Shown piece by piece: positions 45,787 to 54,815 of a DNA stretch of 64,000 nucleotides. The translations under genes were made by a program, and so were the position numbers. Source of the DNA: Aquimarina longa SW024 (GTDB lineage Bacteria > Bacteroidota > Bacteroidia > Flavobacteriales > Flavobacteriaceae); contig NZ_KQ474099.1 of the NCBI RefSeq assembly GCF_001401755.1, forward strand, positions 375,926 to 439,925, given 5' to 3'. The notes beneath the pieces were generated by a model, which saw only the letters and a list, made by a program, of their open reading frames with translations, ran no database searches and had not been told where the DNA came from. How positions within the stretch are numbered: position 1 is the stretch's first letter; the number at the start of each line of letters is the position of its first letter.

Positions 45787-48603
45787 CTACCCTACTATGT
45801 TCACAATTTTACCGGGTACTACAATTATTTTTTTCGGCTCTCTACCATTAAGCTGTTGTTGTGTTTTTTCGTGTGCCATAACTGTTTTTTCTATTTCTTC
45901 TTTACTTAACTCTAAAGATAGCTCTAGCGTAAAACGTGTTTTACCATTAAAAGAAATAGGGTATTGCTTGGCACTTTCTACTAAGTGTTTTTCTTCGAAT
46001 ACAGGAAAACTTACTGTAGAAACAGATTCCTTATGTCCTAGTTTATTCCATAATTCTTCTGCGATATGTGGCGCATATGGTGAAATTAATACTACTAATA
46101 ATTCTAAAATTTCTCTAGAGCTACACTTCTGAGCTGTTAACTCATTTACTGCAATCATAAACGTACTTACTGAAGTGTTAAACGAGAAATTCTCGATATC
46201 TTCTTCTACTTTTTTTATGGTTTTATGTAGTGTTTTTAAATTTTCTTTGGTAGGTTTTATATCGGATACACTAAAGTTTTCTCCATCATGGTATAGTTTC
46301 CATAATTTTTTAAGAAAAGAATGCACGCCTGTGATCCCTGCAGTATTCCAAGGTTTGGCTTGCTCTAATGGACCAAGAAACATTTCGTATAGTCGTAAAC
46401 TGTCTGCTCCATATTGCTCACATATACCATCTGGATTTACTACATTATACCATCGTTTTGACATTTTTTCTACTTCTCGCCCAACAATATACTTACCTTC
46501 TTCTAGTTCGAATTCGGCTGTATTAAATTGTGGCTGCCAGCTTTTTAAAGCTTCTGTATCTAATTCATCCGAGTTATTAATTAAACTTACGTCTACACGA
46601 AGTTCTTCTGTTTCATACTGATCTTTTAATGCTTTAGAAACATATCTATTAGATCCACTAATTCTATACACTATAGCACTAGTTCCTAAAATCATCCCTT
46701 GGTTGATGAGTTTTTTAAACGGTTCTTCTACGGATAAGTATTTTCTATCTTTTAAGAATTTTGTCCAGAAACGAGAGTATAATAAATGCCCTGTTGCATG
46801 TTCATTTCCTCCTATATATAGATCTACATTTTGCCAATATTGCAATGCTTCTTTAGAAGCAAATTCTGTATCATTATCAGCATCCATATATCTAAATAGA
46901 TACCAAGAGCTTCCTGCCCACCCTGGCATGGTATTTAGTTCTAAAGGAAAGATTGTCTTATGATCAATTTTATCATTAGATACTACTTTATTTTCTTCGG
47001 TGTCCCACGCCCACATATCGGCACGCCCTAATGGTGGTTCTCCTGTTTCGGTTGGTAAATATTTTTCTACTTCGGGTAGTGTTATTGGTAAATGTGCTAT
47101 ATCAATCATCTGTGGCATCCCGTCTACATAATATACTGGGAATGGTTCTCCCCAATATCGCTGACGACTAAATACTGCATCTCGTAATCTGTAATTGGTT
47201 TTACCTTGTCCTTGATTAATTTTTTCTAACTCATAAATAGCGGTTTTGGTCGCTTTTTTATACTTTAATCCGTTTAAGAAATCAGAATTAGCAATTATGG
47301 TTTTTTCTTTATCTGCAAAGGCTTCTTCTGAGATATCTACTCCTTCAAAAATGTTGATAATGGGAATATCAAAGTGTTTTGCAAAGTCATAATCTCTCTG
47401 GTCTCCACATGGTACTGCCATTACTGCTCCGGTACCATATCCTGCTAATACATAATCTCCAATCCAGATTGGCACAGGTTCTTTGGTAAATGGGTGCTCT
47501 GCATAGGCTCCTGTGAATACTCCGCTTATGGTTTTTACATCAGCCATACGTTCTCGTTCACTACGTTTTGCGGTAGCTTCGATATATTCTTCTATGGCTG
47601 ATTTCTGAGCTGAAGTAGTTATTTTTTGCACCAATTCGTGCTCGGGAGCTAATGTCATAAAGGTAACTCCAAAAATAGTATCTGGTCGTGTGGTAAAGAC
47701 TTCGATTACCTCATCATGATCTTGGACATTAAAGGTTACGCTAGCTCCTACTGATTTTCCGATCCAGTTGCGCTGTGATTCTTTTAGAGAATCTGTCCAA
47801 TCTATGGTTTGTAACCCTTGCAGTAATCGCTCTGCATAGGCAGAGATTCGCATACTCCACTGTGTCATTTTTTTGCGAATTACAGGGTATCCTCCACGCT
47901 CAGAAACTCCGTTTACAATTTCATCATTTGCTAATACTGTTCCTAATTGCGGGCACCAGTTTACTTCGGTTTCTGCAAGATAGGTTAATCTGTATTTAAG
48001 CAATATTGCTTCTTTTTCTTTAGTAGTAAAATTATTCCATTCTTCTGCTGTGAATGGTACTATATCTTCATCAGAAACAGCGTTTACTGTTGTGTTTCCT
48101 TCTAACGCAAAAATAGTTTCTAAATCAGTGATTGCTTTTGCTGTATCTTCGTTTTTATCGTACCATGAATTAAATAATTCGATAAAAATCCATTGTGTCC
48201 ATTTATAAAACTTAGGGTCACTAGTTTTGACTTCTCTACTCCAATCAAAAGAGAATCCTATTGTATCTAATTGCTCTCGATATCGAGCGATATTTTCTTT
48301 GGTAGTGATGGCTGGGTGTTGCCCTGTTTGTATGGCATATTGTTCTGCTGGCAAGCCAAAAGAATCATATCCTTGCGGATGTAATACATTAAATCCTTTA
48401 TGACGTTTGTATCTTGCATAGATATCGCTAGCTATATATCCTAGCGGATGCCCAACATGTAATCCTGCACCTGATGGGTACGGAAACATATCTAATACAT
48501 AATATTTAGGTTTTTCGCTGGTGTTTTCAGCTTTAAAAGTGCCTTTTTCTGCCCAATATTTTTGCCATTTGGCTTCAATAGAATTAAAATCGTAGCTCAT
48601 CAT
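45787..48603 (-). CDS. leuS: Leucyl-tRNA synthetase
   Basis: Class Ia synthetase charging tRNA-Leu. PYPSGAGLHVGHPLGY (HIGH motif, about 42-57), the CP1 editing domain with TRPDTIFGVTFMTLAPEH (about 306-323), and VEKMSKRWYNVVNPDG (KMSKS loop, about 711-726) are diagnostic. The C-terminal anticodon domain completes the protein. 938 aa is normal for Bacteroidota. A -7 box lies 17 bp upstream. Confidence 0.97.
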   Translation of the reverse strand: MMSYDFNSIEAKWQKYWAEKGTFKAENTSEKPKYYVLDMFPYPSGAGLHVGHPLGYIASDIYARYKRHKGFNVLHPQGYDSFGLPAEQYAIQTGQHPAITTKENIARYREQLDTIGFSFDWSREVKTSDPKFYKWTQWIFIELFNSWYDKNEDTAKAITDLETIFALEGNTTVNAVSDEDIVPFTAEEWNNFTTKEKEAILLKYRLTYLAETEVNWCPQLGTVLANDEIVNGVSERGGYPVIRKKMTQWSMRISAYAERLLQGLQTIDWTDSLKESQRNWIGKSVGASVTFNVQDHDEVIEVFTTRPDTIFGVTFMTLAPEHELVQKITTSAQKSAIEEYIEATAKRSERERMADVKTISGVFTGAYAEHPFTKEPVPIWIGDYVLAGYGTGAVMAVPCGDQRDYDFAKHFDIPIINIFEGVDISEEAFADKEKTIIANSDFLNGLKYKKATKTAIYELEKINQGQGKTNYRLRDAVFSRQRYWGEPFPVYYVDGMPQMIDIAHLPITLPEVEKYLPTETGEPPLGRADMWAWDTEENKVVSNDKIDHKTIFPLELNTMPGWAGSSWYLFRYMDADNDTEFASKEALQYWQNVDLYIGGNEHATGHLLYSRFWTKFLKDRKYLSVEEPFKKLINQGMILGTSAIVYRISGSNRYVSKALKDQYETEELRVDVSLINNSDELDTEALKSWQPQFNTAEFELEEGKYIVGREVEKMSKRWYNVVNPDGICEQYGADSLRLYEMFLGPLEQAKPWNTAGITGVHSFLKKLWKLYHDGENFSVSDIKPTKENLKTLHKTIKKVEEDIENFSFNTSVSTFMIAVNELTAQKCSSREILELLVVLISPYAPHIAEELWNKLGHKESVSTVSFPVFEEKHLVESAKQYPISFNGKTRFTLELSLELSKEEIEKTVMAHEKTQQQLNGREPKKIIVVPGKIVNIVG

Positions 48604-48619
48604 TCTGAAATTAAGACCG

Positions 48620-48627
48620 CAAATTTA
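48620..48627 (-). promoter_or_regulatory. -7 box of leuS
   Basis: Minus-strand TAAATTTG, exact TAnnTTTG, 16 bp before ATG 48603; a small palindrome CCATAA-AGC-TTATGG lies just upstream. Confidence 0.45.
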
Positions 48628-48661
48628 CTAAAACCATAAAGCTTATGGAAACCTTAATGGT

Positions 48662-49585
48662 TTATTTTCTTGCCTTCTCTTCCATTGGTAATAAACAGCT
48701 ATAAATAAATTTATTTGTTGGTGTTGCAATCCCTAATTTCTTTCCTTCTGTAACAATAAAGCCATTAAAATTCTCTAGTTCTGATGGTCTTCCTTCTATG
48801 ATATCGCGCTGGGTGGAGGCGGTAGAATCATAGGGTTGTTTTCCTATAAAAGCTATGATTTGTTCTACTATATCTTTTGGAAACAAAACTCCTTTGGCAA
48901 TCCCTACGTTATAAATTTCGGTTGCAGTTTCTTTTAAGATATGATGGGTTTCTTTGTTCTCATACATTTCGCCTATAGTAGCTCTGGTTAATGCTCCTAA
49001 CCCACTTACTGTAGCAATAAACATGAATTTGCTCCAGATGGCGACTTCTATATTTGCTGAGATGGTATTTTTAAATCCTGCAGTATCGAACAGTTGTTGT
49101 ATTCTATTCAACCGCTTGGTTGTACTACCATCTAATTCTCCAAAAATGATTTCGGGTGGATGTCCAAAGTGTAAAATGATACCTGGGGCTTCTATTTTGC
49201 TATAAATTTTACATAATCCTCCTACTACATGTCTTGGGTCTACTACGGCACGGACTTTTTCTGCATTATCAGCACCGTTTTGTAATGGTATAACGATAGT
49301 ATCTTCTTTTAAAATGGGTTTTATTAATGCTGCGACTTCAGGAACTTGCCACGATTTTGTACAGATTAGTACTAGATCTGCTTTTTCTACTACATCAATA
49401 GTATCTGTTACCATAAACGGGTGGGTTACAAAATCTCCATCAATACTTTTTACCTGTAATCCGTTTTGTCGAATAGCTTTGAGGTGTTTTCCTCTGGCAA
49501 CAAGAGTTACTTTCTGACCTGAATGAGCTATTTTTCCTCCAAAATATCCTCCTACTCCCCCTACTCCTATAATGACTGTGTGCAT
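48662..49585 (-). CDS. 2-dehydropantoate 2-reductase family protein
   Basis: 307-aa ketopantoate reductase that forms pantoate with NADPH for pantothenate and CoA. The Rossmann loop GVGGVGGYFGGKIA is at residues 7-20. LQNGADNAEKV (about 99-109) and the C-terminal STQRDIIEGRPSELENFNG (about 256-274) contain the family's active-site Lys/Asn/Glu region. Many paralogues of this family act on other 2-keto acids, so panE is likely but not certain. It is transcribed toward leuS. Confidence 0.88.
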   Translation of the reverse strand: MHTVIIGVGGVGGYFGGKIAHSGQKVTLVARGKHLKAIRQNGLQVKSIDGDFVTHPFMVTDTIDVVEKADLVLICTKSWQVPEVAALIKPILKEDTIVIPLQNGADNAEKVRAVVDPRHVVGGLCKIYSKIEAPGIILHFGHPPEIIFGELDGSTTKRLNRIQQLFDTAGFKNTISANIEVAIWSKFMFIATVSGLGALTRATIGEMYENKETHHILKETATEIYNVGIAKGVLFPKDIVEQIIAFIGKQPYDSTASTQRDIIEGRPSELENFNGFIVTEGKKLGIATPTNKFIYSCLLPMEEKARK

Positions 49586-49744
49586 CGTATATATACGTTA
49601 AATTGTTTCGTTTTTAGATACTAAAACAACGATTCATTTACATTATAATGGTTCTACACCCCAAAATAATTGACTCTAAGAATCCGTTATTTGTACACCA
49701 AAGTTAGTTAAGTTTATTATTTTTACCATAAAATCAGATTATCT

Positions 49745-50623
49745 ATGAGTTCATCCTTTGAAAAATATCAAAAACGACGACTAATTTCTTCTTATTTTTC
49801 TGTAGTAATTAGTATCTCATTGGTATTATTTTTACTGGGACTATTAGGATTACTAGTATTAAACACTAAAAAAGTTGCGGATCATTTTAAAGAAAAAATT
49901 GCTCTTACAATCTACCTAAAAGACACTGCCAAAGAGATCGAAATTAAACAATTGGAAAAAACTTTGGCACTGGCAGAATATACTAAATCCACTACTTTTA
50001 TTTCTAAGGATGAAGCTGCTGAAGAGCATAGCAAAGATATAGGTGAAAATTTTATGGATTTTCTCGGATATAACCCTCTTCAGAATTCTATTGATGTGTA
50101 TTTAAAAGCTGATTTTGTCGATCAGGTAAAAATTGAAGAAATCAATGCATCTATTATTAAAAAAGATTTTGTTGATGAAGTTATCTATGATAAACCATTG
50201 ATTTCATTACTTAATGATAATATCAAACGTATCAGTTTCTGGGTATTACTAATTAGTGGCGTTTTTACTTTTATCGCAGTATTATTGATCAATAGCTCCA
50301 TTCGTTTATCGGTATATTCTAAACGATTTATTATTAAAACCATGCAAATGGTTGGCGCTACAAAAAAGTTTATACGTAAACCTTTTGTATGGAAAAGTGT
50401 TAAACTAGGAATAGTTGGCGCTATTGTAGCCTTGGTTGGCGTTGGAATAGTACTGTATTATCTTAATGAGACTTTTCCTGAACTTGCCTTACTGGATGAT
50501 AAGGTTTTATTGGTTATTCTTTTTGCAGGTGTTTTTGGGATTGGAGTATTCATTACATGGATTAGTACTTTTTTTGCTACACAACGGTTCTTAAACCTGA
50601 GAACTGACGAATTATATTATTAG
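49745..50623 (+). CDS. ftsX: Cell division permease FtsX
   Basis: 292-aa inner-membrane protein that, with the ATPase FtsE, controls cell-wall hydrolases at the septum. A cytoplasmic N-terminus and first helix (about 15-38) are followed by the extracellular domain (about 45-165). The FtsX/MacB-type permease core has helices around 170-195, 220-240 and 255-280. The sequence YSKRFIIKTMQMVGATKKFIRKPF is a strong FtsX signature. ftsE is not in the window. The expected next gene (DUF3098) is displaced by about 3.9 kb of accessory DNA. Confidence 0.94.
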   Translation: MSSSFEKYQKRRLISSYFSVVISISLVLFLLGLLGLLVLNTKKVADHFKEKIALTIYLKDTAKEIEIKQLEKTLALAEYTKSTTFISKDEAAEEHSKDIGENFMDFLGYNPLQNSIDVYLKADFVDQVKIEEINASIIKKDFVDEVIYDKPLISLLNDNIKRISFWVLLISGVFTFIAVLLINSSIRLSVYSKRFIIKTMQMVGATKKFIRKPFVWKSVKLGIVGAIVALVGVGIVLYYLNETFPELALLDDKVLLVILFAGVFGIGVFITWISTFFATQRFLNLRTDELYY

Positions 50624-50803
50624 TTTATTTTATGGGATCGAGTGGAATGTTGATCCAGAAATTATAAAACTCTTTGGAATATTTCCTCTTAAATATTATA
50701 GGCTTCTTTTTGTTTCGGGTATTATACTAGCATATGGAGTTGCTAAACGTGTTTATTTATCTGAAAACGTTCCTTTAGAAAGATTAGAAAAGCTGTCTAC
50801 TTT
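50624..50803 (+). pseudogene. lgt: 5' fragment of prolipoprotein diacylglyceryl transferase (lgt)
   Basis: Immediately after ftsX, the frame reads FYGIEWNVDPEI, then FGIFPLKYYRLLFVSGIILA and [14 protein letters not shown], the first 60 or so residues of a Flavobacteriia Lgt. No start codon is left in frame. The match stops abruptly at about 50803, where Rhs-like DNA begins. Lgt adds diacylglycerol to lipoproteins; the window encodes several lipoproteins, so an intact copy must exist elsewhere. Confidence 0.8.
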
Positions 50804-51149
50804 CCTGGCGGTATGCTTCTACCCAACAGGCACGGGAACTCTGGAGATTACCACTATGGTTTTAATGGTAAAGAAATGGACAAGAGTATATAATCCTAGG
50901 TTAGGGAAGTTTTTAAGTACGGATTCTTTGTTTAAATCTTTTCCATGGTATACTCCTTATCAATTTGCAGGAAATAAACCTATTATTGCGAGTGATCTTG
51001 ATGGTTTAGAAGAAAAAATAGAACTATTTTATAGTACAACAGCAATGAATACGAGATTATTACTATATAAAGATAATCTTGGTAATCCATACGGTTTAGG
51101 CGATGGGTTATTAAGTCTTAACATTTATAGAAAATGGGACAATTATTGA
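50804..51149 (+). pseudogene. Rhs/YD-repeat core fragment, frameshifted
   Basis: In one frame 50804-50884 gives [20 protein letters not shown] and NGKEMDK, the start of the Rhs repeat-associated core. The other frame (same as the lgt fragment) then gives [40 protein letters not shown] and GLEE up to about 51014. The usual 15 or so residues between the two halves are missing, which causes the frame change. A 45-aa tail of unknown kind follows to the TGA at 51147-51149. No YD repeats or toxin domain remain. Confidence 0.85.
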
Positions 51150-51235
51150 GTATTCCCTTTATTATTACAGGAATACTTTTAGTGATATGTAGTAAAAACA
51201 TAAGTGAATATCATAAAAACAAATCAAGCTCTTAA
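51134..51235 (+). pseudogene. lgt: 3' end of the broken lgt gene
   Basis: The frame opening at ATG 51134 reads MGQLLSIPFIITGILLVICS and a charged tail to TAA 51233-51235. MGQ-LSIP is the final-helix signature of Lgt (compare the C-terminal SMGQILSIP of E. coli Lgt). Just upstream, AACAT is followed by about 11 extra bases before GGGACAA. Removing them would restore LLSLN-MGQLLSIPF, so this end carries a small insertion as well. Confidence 0.7.
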
Positions 51236-51255
51236 AAAAATTAAGAGCCTGATTT
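51221..51255 (+). terminator. Terminator at the end of the lgt/Rhs remnant
   Basis: Arms AAATCAAGCTCTTAA and TTAAGAGCCTGATTT pair with one mismatch around a 5-nt A loop. It includes the remnant's stop codon and directly abuts REP-like copy 2. Confidence 0.75.
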
Positions 51256-51434
51256 AATCAACAACCTCGGAGCAAGCTCACTAAGTATGGTTCCGAAAAA
51301 AATATTTTGATATCGAGGCAAGCCTACGTGGGTTTTATGAAATACGCAGCAGCATAATAGATAAACAAAATATCCGTATAAAGTTTGTTTTAATCATAGA
51401 ATACGGGGAAATAATCCCTCAATGAGGGATTAAA
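51256..51434 (+). repeat. REP-like intergenic element, copy 2 (with extra internal segment)
   Basis: 51256-51326 matches copy 1 (32237-32310) at most positions, including GAGC-AA-GCTC and AAAAATATTTTGATATCGAGGCA. The right end (51405-51434) again has CCTC-AAT-GAGG and GGATTAAA. About 80 bp without similarity separates the two parts. Orientation is the same as copy 1, and it again lies between convergent transcription units. Confidence 0.8.
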
Positions 51435-51452
51435 TTAATATATATTTACGAT

Positions 51453-53720
51453 TTACATTCTTACCAATCGTTTAGTAATCGTTTTATTATTCATTATAAA
51501 ATTAACCAAGTATACTCCTGATAATAAATCATCCATTTCTATACTAGCGTTTTTTATTGTTCCTTGTTGCATTATTCTACCTGCCATATTATATACTTTA
51601 TATACCGTAGAATCAGTATTACCCACTATATTAACTTGATTTTGATCACCTGATAATAAAGTAGGGTACATATCTAGTTGTTGCTCTGCTGACCTATTTA
51701 CTGACATAGCATTATCATATGAGAAAGAAGAATTTGAAGATCTTCCAAATACCTGAACCCAAAGATTTGCTACTCGTGCCAATCCTATTTCTGTATAATC
51801 ACTATCTAATATATTACCTCTGTGTATTTCACTATTCATCCAGGTATCATGTACTTCTTGAGCACTACGCTGTCCATGTGCTATATTTTCTCCATAGCTG
51901 TTCCAATCATATCCCTGAGCATCAATTCTTTCTGCTGCATTTGACCCATTAGATCCTGTATGTGAGAAAAAGTTATTATCATTCATATCATTTGCATGAA
52001 ACTCTGCTGCTGCAGTTAATTTAGTATTTATCTTTAGCGGTTGTTTGCCACCTGCTGTTCTTGCTTGATTTACTAACGCGAATAACTCTAGCATCTCGTC
52101 AGAAATACCATTATCATTACCTTTTAAGGTACTTATGTTTATTGTATTAGAAAATTCAGAAAGATCCCCTTTAACATTCTTTGCTCTTACAGAAAGATTA
52201 TATATTGTTTCTGGTGTTAGTTCATTCAGTGTCGTAATTTTAATTCCATTTACACTTTTGATTATTTCACTACCATTATATATTTCGAAAGTAGTAAAAT
52301 CTGTAAGGTCTCCCTGTACCTCCCAAGAAAGAATCATCGTATTACTTTTAACATCAGATGCGACCAGATTTAATGGAATTGGTGGTGGCAATGTTTTTCC
52401 AATAGTAAATTCTTTAGATTCTGATGATGTAAACGTCGCTCCAGATACAAGAGCGATTCCGTTTAATGTTACTTTATAAGATCCCTCTCCATAGGTACAA
52501 CAAATTCCATCACCATAAGAATCATTAATAGTAAATGTATACACTCCTTCTTCCAAGCATGTAGTTTTAGATATATCAGAAGTATTGTCTTGATATCCAC
52601 TACCTGATAGTACGACCTGCTCATTTTTATTTTTTATTTCCCAGCTAGTCTCTGAAGCATAGTTATCAAAAGTAATAGCTACTACAATTTCAGTACAGTC
52701 TGGTGCCATATTCGTTGTAAAATTAGCTTTGGTACTAATTTCTGAAACATTTCCTGCTTTATCATAAGCAGTAACGTAAACTTCGTAAGCTGTTTCTGGA
52801 GTTAAGTTTTTTAAAGAAGCTGTTGTTGTTGCAACGGTTACATTTTCAATTCCATTTACATATACTTTATACCCTGCTACTCCAACATTATCTGTAGAAA
52901 CATCCCACTTTATATTTGCTTCTGCATGGCTTACGTTTGTAATAGTAAGATTTGCAGGAGCAGAAGGAGCAACTACATCTTTTGGTATGTCTGTATTATA
53001 ATTCCATGTTGCACAAGGATCAAAAACATTATATACTACAATGGTAACATAATCCCAACGATTAGAAAAAGGCCCTTTATAATTTCTGACCTCTGCTTTT
53101 CCTATACCGATAAGTCCTTCTTCATTCTGTATCCCTCCATTATCTTTAAAGTCAGAGCGTAAACAAGCATGACGATGCCCCCATGCTGAGCTTTTATCAT
53201 TATATATCCACCCGTAGATTGCTTTAACGACAGAAAATTTAGGAAATCCACTACTACTTGCGGCCACATTTAAATTTTCTACTACCTGTGATCCATCATT
53301 ACAGGCAGCTATAGTAGGGTTTGTATCTAATCTTTCCCATGGGCTTTTTCCATCTTCTGAATGTCCAAAAACGTCATTATCTCCTAGATATTTAGCATAG
53401 TTACCTGCTATCTCAGAGGCTTCTTCAGAGATCCCAGAAAATTTTGTAACTCCTCTAGCTATACGTTCTTCATTTATTATCCATAGTGCTTTTTCATTAT
53501 CTGACATAATATCCCATTTCGAAGATAAAGGCAGAGTAATCATTGGTAATGATATCCCTAGTTGAAGGCTTTCTTGCTCTCTTCCATAATTAAATGCTTT
53601 TTGAATATCTTGGATAGTAGTTTCTCCGGAATTCCATGGAATGTTTGATGTTGGATTATCCGGGTATTGTGCATGAACAAATGATGTCCATATAAATACA
53701 AGTAAAATGATTTTTTTCAT
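51453..53720 (-). CDS. Secreted two-CAP-domain protein with FN3 domains and T9SS sorting tail
   Basis: 755-aa exported protein. A signal peptide (1-17) is followed by a first CAP/SCP-like domain with extra Cys (about 70-240) and FN3 (about 250-337). Next is a beta-sandwich module with SYGDGICCTYGEGSY (about 340-442), then a second FN3 (446-532). A compact bacterial CAP domain (about 542-662) has H575, GENIAHG and H633 in EIHRGNIL. A C-terminal type IX sorting domain (about 680-755) ends in KTITKRLVRM. It should be released or anchored at the cell surface. Function is unknown; the gene stands in the accessory island after ftsX. Confidence 0.88.
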   Translation of the reverse strand: MKKIILLVFIWTSFVHAQYPDNPTSNIPWNSGETTIQDIQKAFNYGREQESLQLGISLPMITLPLSSKWDIMSDNEKALWIINEERIARGVTKFSGISEEASEIAGNYAKYLGDNDVFGHSEDGKSPWERLDTNPTIAACNDGSQVVENLNVAASSSGFPKFSVVKAIYGWIYNDKSSAWGHRHACLRSDFKDNGGIQNEEGLIGIGKAEVRNYKGPFSNRWDYVTIVVYNVFDPCATWNYNTDIPKDVVAPSAPANLTITNVSHAEANIKWDVSTDNVGVAGYKVYVNGIENVTVATTTASLKNLTPETAYEVYVTAYDKAGNVSEISTKANFTTNMAPDCTEIVVAITFDNYASETSWEIKNKNEQVVLSGSGYQDNTSDISKTTCLEEGVYTFTINDSYGDGICCTYGEGSYKVTLNGIALVSGATFTSSESKEFTIGKTLPPPIPLNLVASDVKSNTMILSWEVQGDLTDFTTFEIYNGSEIIKSVNGIKITTLNELTPETIYNLSVRAKNVKGDLSEFSNTINISTLKGNDNGISDEMLELFALVNQARTAGGKQPLKINTKLTAAAEFHANDMNDNNFFSHTGSNGSNAAERIDAQGYDWNSYGENIAHGQRSAQEVHDTWMNSEIHRGNILDSDYTEIGLARVANLWVQVFGRSSNSSFSYDNAMSVNRSAEQQLDMYPTLLSGDQNQVNIVGNTDSTVYKVYNMAGRIMQQGTIKNASIEMDDLLSGVYLVNFIMNNKTITKRLVRM

Positions 53721-54027
53721 AATTTTGGGGTTTTTATTTAATCTTTTAGTTTATAAGATTTTAAGGATATAAAACTCAAAAAATAGAGTCCTATTGTTAT
53801 AAAACGAATTATAATGATTATAGTTGTAGTGAAAAAAAAGATTAAAATCAATTATCTTTCTGATTTTCAGTAACAATAAGAAGGTATAACGCTGTTTAGA
53901 GAAATACAAAGTTTACAATAACATAATATCTAATTTCAAATATGCATTTTGATGTTTTTAATTTTTAACTCTAAAAATCTAGAACACATATACATCAGTA
54001 ACTAAACATATAATAACATTTTTCAAA
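53721..54027. other. 307-bp AT-rich spacer
   Basis: Divergent gap between the CAP-domain gene and a small membrane gene. No ORF, hairpin with T-tract, TAnnTTTG box or repeat was found. Confidence 0.5.
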
Positions 54028-54420
54028 ATGGGTAAAGCAGGTAAAATATGGTTTTCGATTGTTTTTGTACTTTTCATTGTATTTATAGTTATAGTGATAC
54101 AGACATTCCGCCCTGTACGTAATGTACAGCCTGATGATGTTATGAAGGTTGATGGTATGGTAACAGACATTAAGGAAGGATCAGGGTTTGATATTATCAT
54201 TACTCTAGAAAATGACAAACACTACTACTATATTAACCGAGGGTTACAACATAACTTAATTATAGATCAATTACGCTCTAATATTCTTAATAAAAAAGTT
54301 ACTTTGTCTGTCATAAAAAGATGGACTATATTTACTCGCGATAAAAATATGGGGCATATATCCCGATTGATGATTGATAATGAAGTACTATTTAATGAAA
54401 TAAACGAATCTAAGGATTAA
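54028..54420 (+). CDS. Hypothetical 130-aa membrane-anchored protein
   Basis: Unrecognised. One N-terminal hydrophobic helix (about 6-28) precedes a soluble domain of about 100 aa rich in beta strands (VDGMVTDIKEGSGFDIIITL), somewhat like an OB-type fold, and an acidic C-terminus. It lies 65 bp before DUF3098 on the same strand and is the last gene of the segment separating ftsX from DUF3098. Confidence 0.68.
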   Translation: MGKAGKIWFSIVFVLFIVFIVIVIQTFRPVRNVQPDDVMKVDGMVTDIKEGSGFDIIITLENDKHYYYINRGLQHNLIIDQLRSNILNKKVTLSVIKRWTIFTRDKNMGHISRLMIDNEVLFNEINESKD

Positions 54421-54485
54421 AAAAGTAAATATCGTTTATAGTATTTCTTTTAAAAACTAGTTCCGAATACACATAATTGATACTA

Positions 54486-54758
54486 ATGAATACAACAGAG
54501 CAACCTAAAAAAAATAGTCCTTCCCGTCCTGATTTTGTTTTTGGAAAGAAAAATTACATTGTCATGGCTATTGGATTAGCTGTAATCGGCCTTGGTTTTA
54601 TCCTTATGGCTGGAGGAGGAAGTGATGATCCTAATGTTTTTAATCCTGCTATCTATAATTTTAGAAGAATTCGATTGGCACCAACTATTGTTTTAATTGG
54701 TTTTGGTATTGAGGTATATGCTATTTTACTGAATCCTGATAAGAAGAAAAAATCGTAA
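54486..54758 (+). CDS. DUF3098 membrane protein
   Basis: 90-aa protein with two hydrophobic helices (about 23-42 and 65-82) and the DUF3098 pattern FVFGKKNYIVMAIGLAVIGL plus YNFRRIRLAPTIVLIGFGIE. I start it at ATG 54486; a TTG three codons earlier is less likely. In Flavobacteriia this gene, as I recall, sits between ftsX and uppP, suggesting an envelope or division role. Confidence 0.88.
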   Translation: MNTTEQPKKNSPSRPDFVFGKKNYIVMAIGLAVIGLGFILMAGGGSDDPNVFNPAIYNFRRIRLAPTIVLIGFGIEVYAILLNPDKKKKS

Positions 54759-54815
54759 TTCTACATTTTATTTTATGGTAATTATATATTTACATCAAAT
54801 TTAAGAAAATCCTAT

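Noticed and set aside
45797..47999. Several plus-strand ORFs opposite leuS
   Set aside because: They lie wholly inside the leuS coding sequence, with compositions expected from antisense reading.
51015..51149. Possible toxin or lysozyme-like tail after the Rhs core (a KDNLGNPYGLGDG segment recalls the lysozyme YKD-G-TIGYG motif)
   Set aside because: Only 45 residues with no catalytic residue set, no immunity gene and a broken upstream frame; too short to call a toxin.
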